A DNA stretch of 36,712 nucleotides from Methylobacterium sp. Leaf465 (GCF_001424705.1 NZ_LMRA01000015.1:1-36712); one strand, 5' to 3'; counted from the stretch's first letter, positions 19,003-28,990 are shown. Notes: generated by a model not told the origin, from the sequence alone. Translations and numbers: made by a program.

Positions 19003-19653
19003 TCAGAACGCGAAATCGACCGCGTCCGCGAAGGCGCCCAGGGGCGGAAGAGCGGCATCGAAGAGGGGGCGCGCGCCGAAGGCGTCGCCGGCCCGCACGA
19101 ATAGGGTCGCTTTCGCGGCCCGGTCCCGGCCCATCACGCAGACGAGGCGACCGCCGTCCTTCAACTGATCCAGAAGGGGCTGCGGGCGCATCTCCACGCG
19201 GCCGTTCACCAGGATCGCATCGTACGGTGCACTCTGCGGGACGCCGGCCTCGAGCGGTCCTTCGACGACCGTGACGCGGTCGAGGCCGGTCAGGCGTTCG
19301 CGGGCGCCCGTCGCGAGATCGGCATCGGATTCGAGGGCCACGACGTCGGCACCGAGCCGCGCGAGGATCGCGGCGCCGTAGCCGTAGCCCGTGGCGGCAT
19401 CGAGGGCGGTGTCGCCCGGCTGGATCGCCAGGGCCTGGATCATGCGGGCGAGCAGCATCGGTGCCGGCATCGCGCGGCCCGTCCGGCCGAGCCGCAGGGT
19501 CTGGTCGATATAGGCGAAGTCCTCGCGGCCCGGCGGCACGAAACGCTCGCGGGCGACCTCTCCGAAGGCGTCGAGGACCGGGACGTCGTTCACGTCGAAG
19601 GTCCGCAACTGACAATCGACCATGAGGCGTCGTGCCTGCGCGTAATCGAGCAT
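19003..19653 (-). CDS. PCMT-family (protein-L-isoaspartate) methyltransferase
   Basis: A 216-aa Rossmann-fold methyltransferase. The SAM-binding motif I is ALDAATGYGYGAAILA (83-98), and the family start MLDYAQARRLMVDCQLRTFDVND matches the alphaproteobacterial PCMT branch encoded next to tolC. The canonical substrate-loop sequence (ISxP) of true Pcm is replaced by RAMPAPMLLARM, so repair of isoaspartyl residues is not assured. The start at 19653 is preceded by a purine-rich GGGAAGA; the same frame extends through tRNA-Cys to 20010 and that extension is rejected. Confidence 0.82.
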   Translation of the reverse strand: MLDYAQARRLMVDCQLRTFDVNDVPVLDAFGEVARERFVPPGREDFAYIDQTLRLGRTGRAMPAPMLLARMIQALAIQPGDTALDAATGYGYGAAILARLGADVVALESDADLATGARERLTGLDRVTVVEGPLEAGVPQSAPYDAILVNGRVEMRPQPLLDQLKDGGRLVCVMGRDRAAKATLFVRAGDAFGARPLFDAALPPLGAFADAVDFAF

Positions 19654-19926
19654 GGATGCCGTCTTCCCTCGACCCTGGGCCGGCGCCGGGCGCCGCTCTG
19701 TCCTTCCGGGCGGCCGGGCGGCCACGCCGAAGCTTGCGGGTTGTCGTGGATCGATGGCGAAAACGCAAGGTTCCCGGCGGCGCCCCGCTGACACGCAGGA
19801 GCGGGTCTTCCGGGCCTCGGCCGCGGTGATCGTTTCTGTCCACCCGGGCCGCCGAACACTTAGCGCCGGTACCGGCGGGATCTCGTTCCTCGAATGGGAC
19901 GCCGGCCGCGCCGGCAATAGAAAAGT

Positions 19927-20000
19927 TGGAGGCCTCGGAGGGAATCGAACCCCCGTACAAGGATTTGCAGTCCTCTGCGTAACCACTCCGCCACGAGGCC
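19927..20000 (-). tRNA. tRNA-Cys (anticodon GCA)
   Basis: A 74-nt cloverleaf on minus: acceptor GGCCTCG/CGAGGCC, D arm with GGCGGAGTGGTTACGC, anticodon stem GAGGA/TCCTT with loop CTGCAAA, T arm GGGGG/TTCGATT, discriminator T and encoded CCA. The anticodon GCA and U73 are both identity elements for Cys. Confidence 0.95.
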
Positions 20001-20067
20001 TCTGTCGCACCGCCCCGAGGGGCTCATCCGGCGACCCCCGTCCGGGCGGCCGGCTCGGGGAGAGCGG

Positions 20068-20097
20068 TCTCTAGCAGAGCCCCCCGCGTGAGGGCAA
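20068..20097 (-). promoter_or_regulatory. Candidate promoter of tRNA-Cys
   Basis: On minus, TTGCCC (20092-20097), an 18-base spacer and TAGAGA (20068-20073), leaving a leader of about 60 bases before the mature tRNA. Confidence 0.4.
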
Positions 20098-20306
20098 CGG
20101 CCTTTGAACGATCTCTGCAAATTAGGCTGCACGGACGGATGCGTCCCCCCTTCGCGCGCCTCGGTGGGACCATCTTCGGTCCTGCGCCTCGATCCCCCGC
20201 CTCCGGTTCCACGCGGCTCCAGTCCGGGTCGCGAGGATTTCCGGCAACGCCCCGGGCGCGGGTCAAAAAATGTGACGGAATCGTCAAATCACCGGTCCAG
20301 ACACTC

Positions 20307-20335
20307 TTGCGTCCCGGCGAAGCGCTGTGTAGACC
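20307..20335 (+). promoter_or_regulatory. Promoter of tRNA-Asn
   Basis: TTGCGT (20307-20312), a 17-base spacer and TAGACC (20330-20335). The predicted start falls only a few bases before the mature tRNA 5' end at 20347. Confidence 0.5.
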
Positions 20336-20346
20336 CCCGATCGCGG

Positions 20347-20422
20347 TCCCCGATAGCTCAGTTGGTAGAGCAAGCGACTGTTAATCGCTTTGTCGCAGGT
20401 TCGAGTCCTGCTCGGGGAGCCA
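20347..20422 (+). tRNA. tRNA-Asn (anticodon GTT)
   Basis: A 76-nt cloverleaf: acceptor TCCCCGA/TCGGGGA, D arm GCTC/GAGC, anticodon arm GCGACTGTTAATCGC with GTT, T arm GCAGG/TTCGAGT/CCTGC, discriminator G and encoded CCA. Confidence 0.96.
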
Positions 20423-20606
20423 ATCTTTCTTCAAAACTTGGCTGTACTCTTGATGAGTCAGCTAGAGCGGTTGAGCCGATCCTGGGATCTGGCCCCGCAT
20501 CCTCGCAGCCGCTGGTTCGACGCCTTCGTCGAGTACGCCACACGGCGATGTTCTCGGTAAAGCCTGCTCTCTTCCGGCGTCGCGCCTCTCGCACTTGTCC
20601 GCGAAC

Positions 20607-20645
20607 GACGAACCCCACCGGCCTCGGAGGCCGACGGGGTTCGTC
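20607..20645 (-). terminator. Long hairpin after the DedA gene
   Basis: GACGAACCCC (20607-20616) pairs with GGGGTTCGTC (20636-20645), and an inner CGGCCT/AGGCCG stem with a 3-base loop stacks above a small internal mismatch. It lies 20 bases past the DedA stop. No T-run follows; a run of nine G on plus (20648-20656) is next to it. Confidence 0.6.
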
Positions 20646-20665
20646 TCGGGGGGGGGCGGCGTCGA

Positions 20666-21307
20666 TCAGGTCAGTGGGCCGGGGATCGCGCTTTCGGCCT
20701 CCGCCAGCAGGCGCGTCTCGTGCTTGCGCACGAACAGCCAGAGCGCGAGGCCGCCGAAGATCACCACGGCCAGCAGGGCGAGGCCCACGGGCCCGGCGAC
20801 ATGCTCGATCGAGCGACCGCAGTAATACGAGCCGAGGCCCATGATCGTTGCCCAGGCAATGCCGCCGAGGCCGTTGAAGATCAGGAAGCGGCGGGCATCG
20901 AGCTTGTTCACGCCCGCGAGGACGGCTGCATAGGCGCGCAGCATCGCGGTGAAGCGGCCGAAGAAGACGATCTTCCCGCCATGCTCGCGAAAGAGATACT
21001 GCCCGAGCTTGAGGCGGCCGTGATCCAGGGCGATCAAGTGGCCATAGCGCAGCAGGAGCGGCATGCCCCAGCGGCGGCCGACCCAGTAGCCGAGATTGTC
21101 GCCCAGGATCGCGGCGGTCGCGGCGGCGAGGATGATCAGGCCGATGTTCAACTGGCCGGTGCTGCCGGCATAGACGGCCGACGAAATCAGGATCGTCTCG
21201 CCCGGCAGCGGCACGCCCGCGCTCTCCAGGGCGATGACGACGAAGATCGCGATGTAGCCGTAGCTGGCGATCAGGTCGGCGATGGGCAGATTCGTGAGGA
21301 AGGACAT
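20666..21307 (-). CDS. DedA family (VTT domain) membrane protein
   Basis: A 213-aa integral membrane protein with the DedA/VTT features: ESAGVPLPGET at 28-38 (the re-entrant loop with the conserved E and G), a central run of hydrophobic helices, GYWVGRRWG, and FGRFTAMLRAYAAVLAG with conserved arginines. Known family members act as undecaprenyl-phosphate or phospholipid flippases and affect membrane-potential homeostasis; the substrate here is unknown. The ATG at 21307 has GGGA about 6 bases upstream; another ATG at 21313 would add two residues. Confidence 0.88.
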   Translation of the reverse strand: MSFLTNLPIADLIASYGYIAIFVVIALESAGVPLPGETILISSAVYAGSTGQLNIGLIILAAATAAILGDNLGYWVGRRWGMPLLLRYGHLIALDHGRLKLGQYLFREHGGKIVFFGRFTAMLRAYAAVLAGVNKLDARRFLIFNGLGGIAWATIMGLGSYYCGRSIEHVAGPVGLALLAVVIFGGLALWLFVRKHETRLLAEAESAIPGPLT

Positions 21308-21476
21308 GGGCATTCCCGTTCGGCAATCCCGCGACACAGAGCGGGCGAACATGGCGGGAACGGGGCTCGGCTGTGGCTGAGCCGTGCCTGAAGATTGGGT
21401 CACCGCTATCCTGCGGTGCCCGCAACGCCCTGCCCCCGGACCATTGCCGGAGGCGGAGCGCTACTCTGTTGGGGGA

Positions 21477-21662
21477 TCAGCTGAAGGAGCCGAAGCCCGC
21501 GAAACAGTCGCTTTCGAAGCTCGGGGCGGTCGGCGTATCGGGCGCAGGCACCGGAGCGTCGTCGCCCGGATGCTCTGGACTTGGCAATGGGGACGGATAG
21601 ATCTCGTGAGAGACGGTTGCGAGCGGCGAGGCAGAGCGATCGTGCTGCACGTCTAGGGTCAT
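21477..21662 (-). CDS. Small Pro/Asp-rich hypothetical protein
   Basis: A 61-residue frame. AGGAG lies 5 bases upstream of its ATG, a near-perfect ribosome binding site and the main reason to believe it. The product is rich in Pro, Asp and Ser (PLPSPEHPGDDAPVPAPDTP) and ends FESDCFAGFGSFS. No signal peptide, membrane segment or recognised domain. Codon third positions are less GC-rich than in neighbouring genes. Confidence 0.45.
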   Translation of the reverse strand: MTLDVQHDRSASPLATVSHEIYPSPLPSPEHPGDDAPVPAPDTPTAPSFESDCFAGFGSFS

Positions 21663-22094
21663 CCAGGCTCCTCAAGTGGCGTGCCAGTCCAACGGCACAG
21701 CTTGGGGTACCGGAAGCGGACCGGCTCGTTAACCCTCCCGGGGGTTCGGCGAGAACAGGTCTGGCATGCGGCGACCGGGAGCCATGTCGCCTCACGGTCA
21801 TCGCTCCGTCGTTGGGATGTCGCCTGGGCGCGGAGGTCTCGGAGCCTCCGTCTCCAGCTCGTCAGGCGAGCTTGCGTGGACGATGGTCCGGGTCGACGCC
21901 GCCCTCGGGGTCGGCGTCACGGGGGACGTCGGTCTTCCGGCGCGTGTGGCTATACCTGCTCCGTCGGGGTGGAATGCGCGCGGACGCGGAGAACCGCCCA
22001 CGACCCGTTGCGACAACCGGAGCCGACCTGGCGCTGTGGCCGGCTGACGGGGTGTGCAGGTTCGTCGCGCCCGGAGCCTTCGCGGCCCCGCACG
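21663..22094. other. Gene-free stretch upstream of the small ORF
   Basis: About 430 bases between the small ORF and the livK terminator. Open frames exist on both strands, but they are Arg/Pro-rich and show no recognisable domain or good ribosome binding site. I see no tRNA, repeat or strong hairpin. Confidence 0.4.
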
Positions 22095-22123
22095 AAAAAG
22101 GCCGGGGGATCGCGCCCCCGGCC
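22095..22123 (-). terminator. Terminator of the liv operon
   Basis: GGCCGGGGG (22100-22108) and CCCCCGGCC (22115-22123) form a perfect 9-bp stem with a 6-base loop, followed on minus by T5 (A5 at 22095-22099). It lies 27 bases past the livK stop. Confidence 0.88.
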
Positions 22124-22150
22124 CCGATCGTCGACGACGCTCGGCGGAGC

Positions 22151-23272
22151 CTACGGCTGCTCGTTGCCGGCGTAGTTGATCGAGCCGTCGGCGCCCTTCT
22201 TCCACATGTACATCACGTAGTCCGGGCGGGTGATGTCGCCCTTCTTGTCGTAGGCGATGTCGCCGATCACCGTGTTGAAGGGCTTGCCCTCGTGCATGTA
22301 GGCGGCGACCTTCTGGCCGTCGGTGGACTTCGTCGCTTTCATCGCGTCGGCGAGGATCTGCATGGCGGCGTAGGAGTAAAGGGTGTAGCCCTCGGGGTCG
22401 AAGTTCATCGCCTTGAAGGCGTCGACGGTGGCCTTCGACTTCGGGTTCTTGCGGGCATCCGGCGAGAAGGTCATCAGGGTGCCGTCGGAGCCCGGGCCTG
22501 CCACCTGGGCGAATTCGCGGTCGGCGATGCCGTCGCCGCCCATCAGCGGCGCCTGCAGGCTCTGGTCGCGCATCTGACGGATCAGCAGGCCGGCCTCGGT
22601 GTAGAGACCGCCGAAATAGACCACGTCGACATTGGCCTGCTTCAGCTTCGAGACCAGGGCCGAGAAGTCCTTCTCGCCCGGGTTGATGCCCTCGTACAGC
22701 ACGTTGGTGCCGCCCTTGGCCTTCAGGGCCTTCAGGGTCTCGTCGGCCAAGCCCTTGCCGTAGGGGGTCTTGTCGTGGACGAAGGCGATCTTCTTGCCCT
22801 TGAACTTCTCGGCGAGATACGCCCCCGCCACCGCGCCCTGCTGGTCATCGCGGCCGCAGGTGCGGAAGGTGTTCCAGTTGCCGCGCTCGGTATACTTGAT
22901 CGCCGTGGAGGCCGGGCTGACCTCGACGATGCCGGCTTCCTGCAGCACGTCCGAGACCGGGATCGAGACGCCCGAGTTGAAGGCGCCGACCACGGCCTTC
23001 ACGCCCTCGGAGGCGAACTTGTTGGCCACCGAGACGCCCTGCTTCGGATCGGAGGCGTCGTCGCCGACCGTCATCACCAGCTTCTCGCCGTTGACGCCGC
23101 CGGCCTTGTTGATATCGGCGATGGCCTGCTGGGCCCCGGTCTTGATCTGCGCACCGAAGGCGGCGTTGGGACCGGTAACGGGGACCACCACGCCGATCTT
23201 GATCTCGGCCTGAGCGGCGGTGGCCGCCAGCATCAGGCTGAGGGCGACGCCGGCTGAAAACAGTGACTTCAT
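22151..23272 (-). CDS. livK: Branched-chain amino acid ABC transporter, substrate-binding protein
   Basis: A 373-aa periplasmic binding protein of the LivJ/LivK (type I peripla_BP_6) family. The signal peptide MKSLFSAGVALSLMLAATAAQA is followed by EIKIGVVVPVTGPNAAFG and QAIADINKAGGVNGEKL, the standard opening of the fold. AFVHDKTPYGKGLADE and a GLYTEAGLLIRQMR region are also typical. It captures Leu/Ile/Val or related amino acids (exact ligand unknown) and delivers them to LivHM. AGGGGA lies about 9 bases upstream of ATG 23272. It is the last gene of the liv operon, 86 bases after the small membrane protein, and is followed by a strong terminator. Confidence 0.93.
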   Translation of the reverse strand: MKSLFSAGVALSLMLAATAAQAEIKIGVVVPVTGPNAAFGAQIKTGAQQAIADINKAGGVNGEKLVMTVGDDASDPKQGVSVANKFASEGVKAVVGAFNSGVSIPVSDVLQEAGIVEVSPASTAIKYTERGNWNTFRTCGRDDQQGAVAGAYLAEKFKGKKIAFVHDKTPYGKGLADETLKALKAKGGTNVLYEGINPGEKDFSALVSKLKQANVDVVYFGGLYTEAGLLIRQMRDQSLQAPLMGGDGIADREFAQVAGPGSDGTLMTFSPDARKNPKSKATVDAFKAMNFDPEGYTLYSYAAMQILADAMKATKSTDGQKVAAYMHEGKPFNTVIGDIAYDKKGDITRPDYVMYMWKKGADGSINYAGNEQP

Positions 23273-23358
23273 GCTCGTTTCCCCTCTTGAGGCGCCGGAC
23301 CGGGCGTTCGCTTCGCCGGCACGGTCGCCAACACGCGGTGTGGTCTCGCGACGCGCCG

Positions 23359-23724
23359 TCACGGCGTCGGCGCGCTCGTCCGGTCCCGCCAGCTCAGCGG
23401 TCCGGTGCGTTCGTAGAGCCAGGCATATTGCCGGGTCATCTGTCCGGTGCGGGTGTAGCGGTAGGCCACGGCCCCGATGGCGAGGACGACCGCCGCGTCG
23501 ACAAGGTAAGCCGGCAGCGACAGCAGCGGGTCCTCGAACAGCGCGTAGTGAAGGAACCGCGTCACCGCCGCGATCAGCAGCAGGGCCAGAACGCAGTGCC
23601 AGAACGGCCGCCAGCCGCGGGCGAGCCCGCTGCCGGTCATCCAGGCCGCACCCCCGCCCATCGCCACGGTGATGAGGAGGAAGATTCCGAGGGTGCGCAG
23701 ATCGAGGCTGAAACCGTCGGCCAT
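23359..23724 (-). CDS. Small membrane protein of the liv operon (DUF6867-like)
   Basis: A 121-aa protein with three or four hydrophobic segments (about residues 11-30, 41-60, 70-88). It carries FLHYALFEDPLLSLPAYLVDA and YRYTRTGQMTRQYAWLYERTGPLSWRDR near the C terminus. Small proteins of this kind sit between livF and the binding-protein gene in rhizobial liv operons; I believe the family is DUF6867, but this is from memory. It starts 2 bases after the livF stop, so it is translationally coupled. Its role in transport is unknown. Confidence 0.72.
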   Translation of the reverse strand: MADGFSLDLRTLGIFLLITVAMGGGAAWMTGSGLARGWRPFWHCVLALLLIAAVTRFLHYALFEDPLLSLPAYLVDAAVVLAIGAVAYRYTRTGQMTRQYAWLYERTGPLSWRDRTSAPTP

Positions 23725-23726
23725 GC

Positions 23727-24505
<779 letters not shown>

Positions 24506-24509
<4 letters not shown>

Positions 24510-25434
24510 GCCGTTAATCCCGTAGAGGTTCCGGCAAGTCCGACTTCCGCTTCCACCGCGGCCACCTCCTCGTCGTCGACGCCGAGATAGGCCGCGATCA
24601 CCCGGGTGTCGTTGCGGATCTCGTCCGGCGTGCCGTCGGCGATCTTGACGCCGTAATCGAGCACCACGATGCGGTCGGAGATCTGCATCACCACCGACAT
24701 GTCGTGCTCAATGAGCAGCACCGAGGTGCCGTACTCGTCGCGGATCATCCGCAGAAGGGTGTTGAGGTCGGCCGATTCCCGCGGGTTGAGGCCGGCGGCC
24801 GGCTCGTCGAGGCAGAGCAGCACCGGGTCCGTGCACATGGCGCGGGCGATCTCCAGGCGGCGCTGGTCGCCATAGGGCAGATCGCCCGCCGGCTCGTCGG
24901 CCCGGTGGGTCAGGCCGATGCGCGCGATCCAGCCGGCGGCCTTGGCGATCGCCTCACCTTGCGCCCGGCGATAGCCCGGCAGGCCGAGGATGCCCGCGAG
25001 GGAGAAGCCGGAGGCCCGCATCAGGGGCTTGTGCATGGCGACCAGCAGGTTCTCCAGCACGGTCATCTGCGGGAACAGGCGGATGTTCTGGAAGGTGCGG
25101 GCGACCCGGGCGAGGCGGTTGACGTCGTGACCCGGCAGGCGCTCCAGCAGGTAGGTCTCGCCGCCGGCCTGCGCTAAGCGGATCATGCCCTCGGTCGGCT
25201 TGTAGAAGCCGGTGATGCAGTTGAAGACCGTGGTCTTGCCGGCGCCGTTCGGGCCGATCAGCGCGGTGATGTCGCCGCGCCCGACCTTGAAGGAGAGGTC
25301 GCCGACGGCGGTGAGGCCGCCGAACCGCATGGTCAGGTGGTCGACCACGAGGATCGGGTCGACCGGGCCGCCCGGATTCGCGGCCGGGGGCGCGTCCCGC
25401 AGGGTGGCGAGGCGGGTGGTACCTGTGGCGCGCG

Positions 25435-25438
<4 letters not shown>
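24506..25438 (-). CDS. livG: Branched-chain amino acid ABC transporter, ATPase LivG
   Basis: A 310-aa ABC ATPase: Walker A GPNGAGKTT (62-70), the LivG-type RTFQNIRLFPQMTVLENLLV, signature LPYGDQRRLEIARAM (187-201) and Walker B VLLCLDEP (206-213), then the C-terminal IEHDMSVVMQISDRIVVLDYG. The ATG at 25438 overlaps the livM stop (ATGA, 25435-25438). Residues 1-28 and the acidic C-terminal tail (DDEEVAAVEAEVG) extend beyond the core fold. Confidence 0.95.
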
Positions 25439-26820
<1,382 letters not shown>

Positions 26821-26823
26821 GGC

Positions 26824-27741
26824 TCAGACCTTCTCGACTTCGGGGCGTCCGAGGATGCCGGATGGTTTGAAGATGAGCACCACGATGAGGATCAGGAACG
26901 CGGCCACGTCCTTGTACTCGATCGAGAAGTAGGCCGACCAGAAGGTCTCGATCAGGCCGATGATCAGGCCCCCGAGGACCGCGCCGGGCAGCGAGCCGAT
27001 GCCGCCGAGCACCGCCGCGGTGAAGGCCTTCACGCCGGGCACGAACCCGTCCGAGAACGAGACCACGCCGTAATAGAGGAGGTAGAGGGTGCCGGCGACG
27101 GCGGCGAGCGCCGCGCCCAGCACGAAGGTCAGCGAGATCGTCCGGTCGACGTTGATGCCGAGCAAGGCCGCCATGCGCCGGTCCTGCTCGCAGGCGCGCT
27201 GGGCGCGGCCGAAGGAGGTGCGCTGCACGAGGTACCAGAAGCCGGCGAGCAGCAGCGCCGTCGTCGTCATGATGATCGCCTGCTTGTAGGACAGGGTCAC
27301 GGTGTACTGCTCGTTCTGGTAGAGCACGATGACGTCCCGGACGAGGGGCGGCACCGGCTTGTTGCGGGCGCCCTGCACCACCTGGACGAAGTTCGACAGG
27401 AAGATCGACACGCCGATGGCCGAGATCAGCGGCGCGAGGCGGAAGGAGCCGCGCAGGGGCCGGTAGGCGACCCGCTCGATCGCCCAGCCCCAGAGAGCCG
27501 TGAGGATCATGGCGAGCACCAGCACGATCAGGAACACCAGGGCGACCGAGGTCAGCCCGAGCCAGGACGTGAGGATGAGGAAGAAGATCAGGGCAATGAA
27601 GGATGAGAGCATGAACACGTCGCCATGGGCGAAGTTCACCATCCCGATGATGCCGAAGACCATGGTGTAGCCCAGGGCGATCAACCCGTAGATCGACCCG
27701 AGCGTCAGGCCGTTGATGAACTGCTGGGCGAAAAATTCCAT
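26824..27741 (-). CDS. livH: Branched-chain amino acid ABC transporter, permease LivH
   Basis: A 305-aa permease with about eight membrane segments. It opens QQFINGLTLGSIYGLIALGYTMVFGIIGMVNFAHGD, the LivH hallmark, and carries the coupling loop FGRAQRACEQDRRMAALLGINVDRT. The end IVVLIFKPSGILGRPEVEKV is typical. It is the first gene of the operon; AAGG lies about 10 bases upstream of the ATG, and repeats upstream may be operator sites. Confidence 0.94.
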   Translation of the reverse strand: MEFFAQQFINGLTLGSIYGLIALGYTMVFGIIGMVNFAHGDVFMLSSFIALIFFLILTSWLGLTSVALVFLIVLVLAMILTALWGWAIERVAYRPLRGSFRLAPLISAIGVSIFLSNFVQVVQGARNKPVPPLVRDVIVLYQNEQYTVTLSYKQAIIMTTTALLLAGFWYLVQRTSFGRAQRACEQDRRMAALLGINVDRTISLTFVLGAALAAVAGTLYLLYYGVVSFSDGFVPGVKAFTAAVLGGIGSLPGAVLGGLIIGLIETFWSAYFSIEYKDVAAFLILIVVLIFKPSGILGRPEVEKV

Positions 27742-27780
27742 GAACCGGCCTTCGTTTCGACGGCGCAGCCATCGGCGAAC

Positions 27781-27817
27781 GCTGTCTGCGATCGGCAGAC
27801 GCTGTTTGCGAATGGCG
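27781..27817 (-). promoter_or_regulatory. Repeats upstream of livH
   Basis: GCTGTCTGCGATCGGC (27781-27796) and GCTGTTTGCGAATGGC (27801-27816) are imperfect direct repeats with a 20-base period. The first also contains the dyad GTCTGC-N5-GCAGAC (27784-27800). They lie 40-75 bases upstream of livH, where a regulator of the amino acid transporter could bind. The regulator is unknown. Confidence 0.4.
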
Positions 27818-27904
27818 TGCCAGCCTGGAATGTTCTGAACTGCCGCCTCCGGTCAATCCTCGCGGCGAGTCCCGGGGTGAGCTTTCCCGGACCCTGAAAC
27901 GCGA

Positions 27905-27933
27905 ACGGCCCGGCGCTGGGAGCGCCGGGCCGT
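27905..27933 (-). terminator. Terminator of the lanmodulin-like gene
   Basis: ACGGCCCGGCGCT (27905-27917) pairs perfectly with AGCGCCGGGCCGT (27921-27933): a 13-bp stem with loop GGG, 45 bases past the stop codon. No T-run follows, but stem strength makes termination likely. It separates this gene from the liv operon. Confidence 0.7.
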
Positions 27934-27978
27934 CCCGGGAGGTGGGTCGTGCTCCGGTGCCCGAGGCACCGGTCGGAC

Positions 27979-28392
27979 TTACTTGAGGAGTGAGACCAGG
28001 GCCTTGCCGGCGGGGGTCTTCAACTCCTTGGCGTCGAGGGTGCCGTCGTTGTCCGGATCGGCGGCCTTGAAGCGGGCCTCGACCAGGGCGAGGAACTCTG
28101 TCTTGTCGAGGGTGCCGTCCGAATCCGGGTCGGCGGCCTTGAGGGCCTTCTTGCTGACGCGGCCCTGGAGCTCCTTGGCGTCGACGGTGCCGTCCTTGTC
28201 GGATTCCAGCTTGTCGAAGAGGGCGCCGGCCACGGCCTGGGCCTCCTTGAGGTCGATGGTGCCGTCGTTGTCGGTGTCGACCATCGAGATCACCTTCGAT
28301 GCGCCCGGACCCTTGGCGGAAGCCGGGATGGCCAGAGGAAGCGCGAGGGCGGCGGCACCTAGGACGACGGCGAGGCGGGACAGATGGGACAT
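27979..28392 (-). CDS. lanM: Lanmodulin-like four-EF-hand exported protein
   Basis: A 137-aa protein with a signal peptide (cleavage after IPASA) and four 12-residue EF-hand loops at 39-50, 63-74, 88-99 and 112-123. The 24/25/24 spacing is that of Methylorubrum extorquens lanmodulin (loops at 35, 59, 84, 108), as are the connecting GALFDKL, AKELQGRVS, VEARFKAA and PAGKALVSLL. Lanmodulin binds lanthanide ions selectively in the periplasm. Loops read DTDNDGTIDLKE, ESDKDGTVDAKE, DPDSDGTLDKTE and DPDNDGTLDAKE: ligand positions 3, 5, 9 and 12 are intact in all, but proline 2 is kept only in EF3 and EF4, and EF2 begins with Glu. Metal preference may therefore differ; a calcium protein is the alternative. 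GGAG precedes the ATG. Confidence 0.85.
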   Translation of the reverse strand: MSHLSRLAVVLGAAALALPLAIPASAKGPGASKVISMVDTDNDGTIDLKEAQAVAGALFDKLESDKDGTVDAKELQGRVSKKALKAADPDSDGTLDKTEFLALVEARFKAADPDNDGTLDAKELKTPAGKALVSLLK

Positions 28393-28425
28393 GCGAAGAG
28401 CTCCGTATCAGCAGTAACGATTGCC

Positions 28426-28478
28426 GATCTATCACGCTGAAATGGAGCGGCGAAAGCTTGATATTGCAATGCAGTATC
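28426..28478 (-). promoter_or_regulatory. Dyad operator and weak promoter of the lanmodulin-like gene
   Basis: GATATTGCA-A-TGCAGTATC (28460-28478) is a 9-1-9 inverted repeat with one mismatch, AT-rich against a GC-rich background. On minus a weak promoter (TTTCGC, 18-base spacer, TAGATC, 28426-28455) lies just downstream, placing the dyad near -50, a usual activator position. The gene starts at 28392. The promoter call is tentative; the dyad is clear. Confidence 0.5.
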
Positions 28479-28525
28479 GCGTCCGGGCCGGTGGTCCCCC
28501 TTCGGCCCGGCGCCATGACGCTTGG

Positions 28526-28990
28526 TCAGCCGGTCGGCGCGGCAGCCCCGGACAGGGCCTTCGTCTTGCGGATCACCCCCGCGAAGGTGACGTGCGCCTC
28601 GACATACCCGCCGTCCTTCCGGGCGCGGATCTCGAAATGCTTTGGCCTGCGCCGGGCCTCCCCCTCGACCTGAAAGCCCGCCTTTCGGAGTGCCGCGAAG
28701 GCGACCGTCGGATCGGCCTGACCCGCATCGCCGTCTTCGGAACGCGGCCGGGCGATGGCGTGCCGCGTCCCGTCCGGAGCCGTGATGGCGATGGCCTTGA
28801 TCTCCGAGGGCTTCCGCTCGCCGGTCACCGCGATGGCGTCGCCCGGCGTCAGCGTCGCGCCCGCGAGGGCGAGCGCCCTGGCGCCCTCCGGGCCGAGATC
28901 TACGAGGACGCGGCCCTCGGGGGACTCGATCGCGAGGCGATGGCCGAACAGGGCCCAGATCGTTCCGTGCGTGCTGCATGTTGGGGGCAT
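28526..28990 (-). CDS. OB-fold plus PepSY-like protein without signal peptide
   Basis: A 154-aa protein of unrecognised named family. Residues 9-80 look like a small beta-barrel (THGTIWALFGHRLAIES, then TPGDAIAVTGERK and KAIAITAPDGTRHAI). Residues 94-146 look PepSY-like (DPTVAFAALRKAGF...RRPKHFEIRARKDGGYVEAHVTF.G.IRKTK). The exported protein at 29473-30120 has the same two-part layout and a similar C-terminal pattern, so the two are probably paralogues. No signal peptide is seen, implying a cytosolic place. The start is uncertain: the frame is open to an ATG at 29098, but that lies within the previous gene and beyond a terminator. The lanmodulin-like gene follows 133 bases later. Confidence 0.65.
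   Translation of the reverse strand: MPPTCSTHGTIWALFGHRLAIESPEGRVLVDLGPEGARALALAGATLTPGDAIAVTGERKPSEIKAIAITAPDGTRHAIARPRSEDGDAGQADPTVAFAALRKAGFQVEGEARRRPKHFEIRARKDGGYVEAHVTFAGVIRKTKALSGAAAPTG

Larger units (their letters stand above)
20001..20346. other. Divergent intergenic region between tRNA-Cys and tRNA-Asn
   Basis: No protein gene is supported. It contains promoter-like sequences for both flanking tRNAs, listed separately, and nothing else that I can recognise. Confidence 0.5.

Noticed and set aside
19654..20010. N-terminal extension of the PCMT-family gene
   Set aside because: It would run through tRNA-Cys; the conserved start MLDYAQARRL is at 19653.
20347..20665. Possible integration site at tRNA-Asn
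   Set aside because: No integrase, no duplicated tRNA 3' end and no change in gene content nearby.
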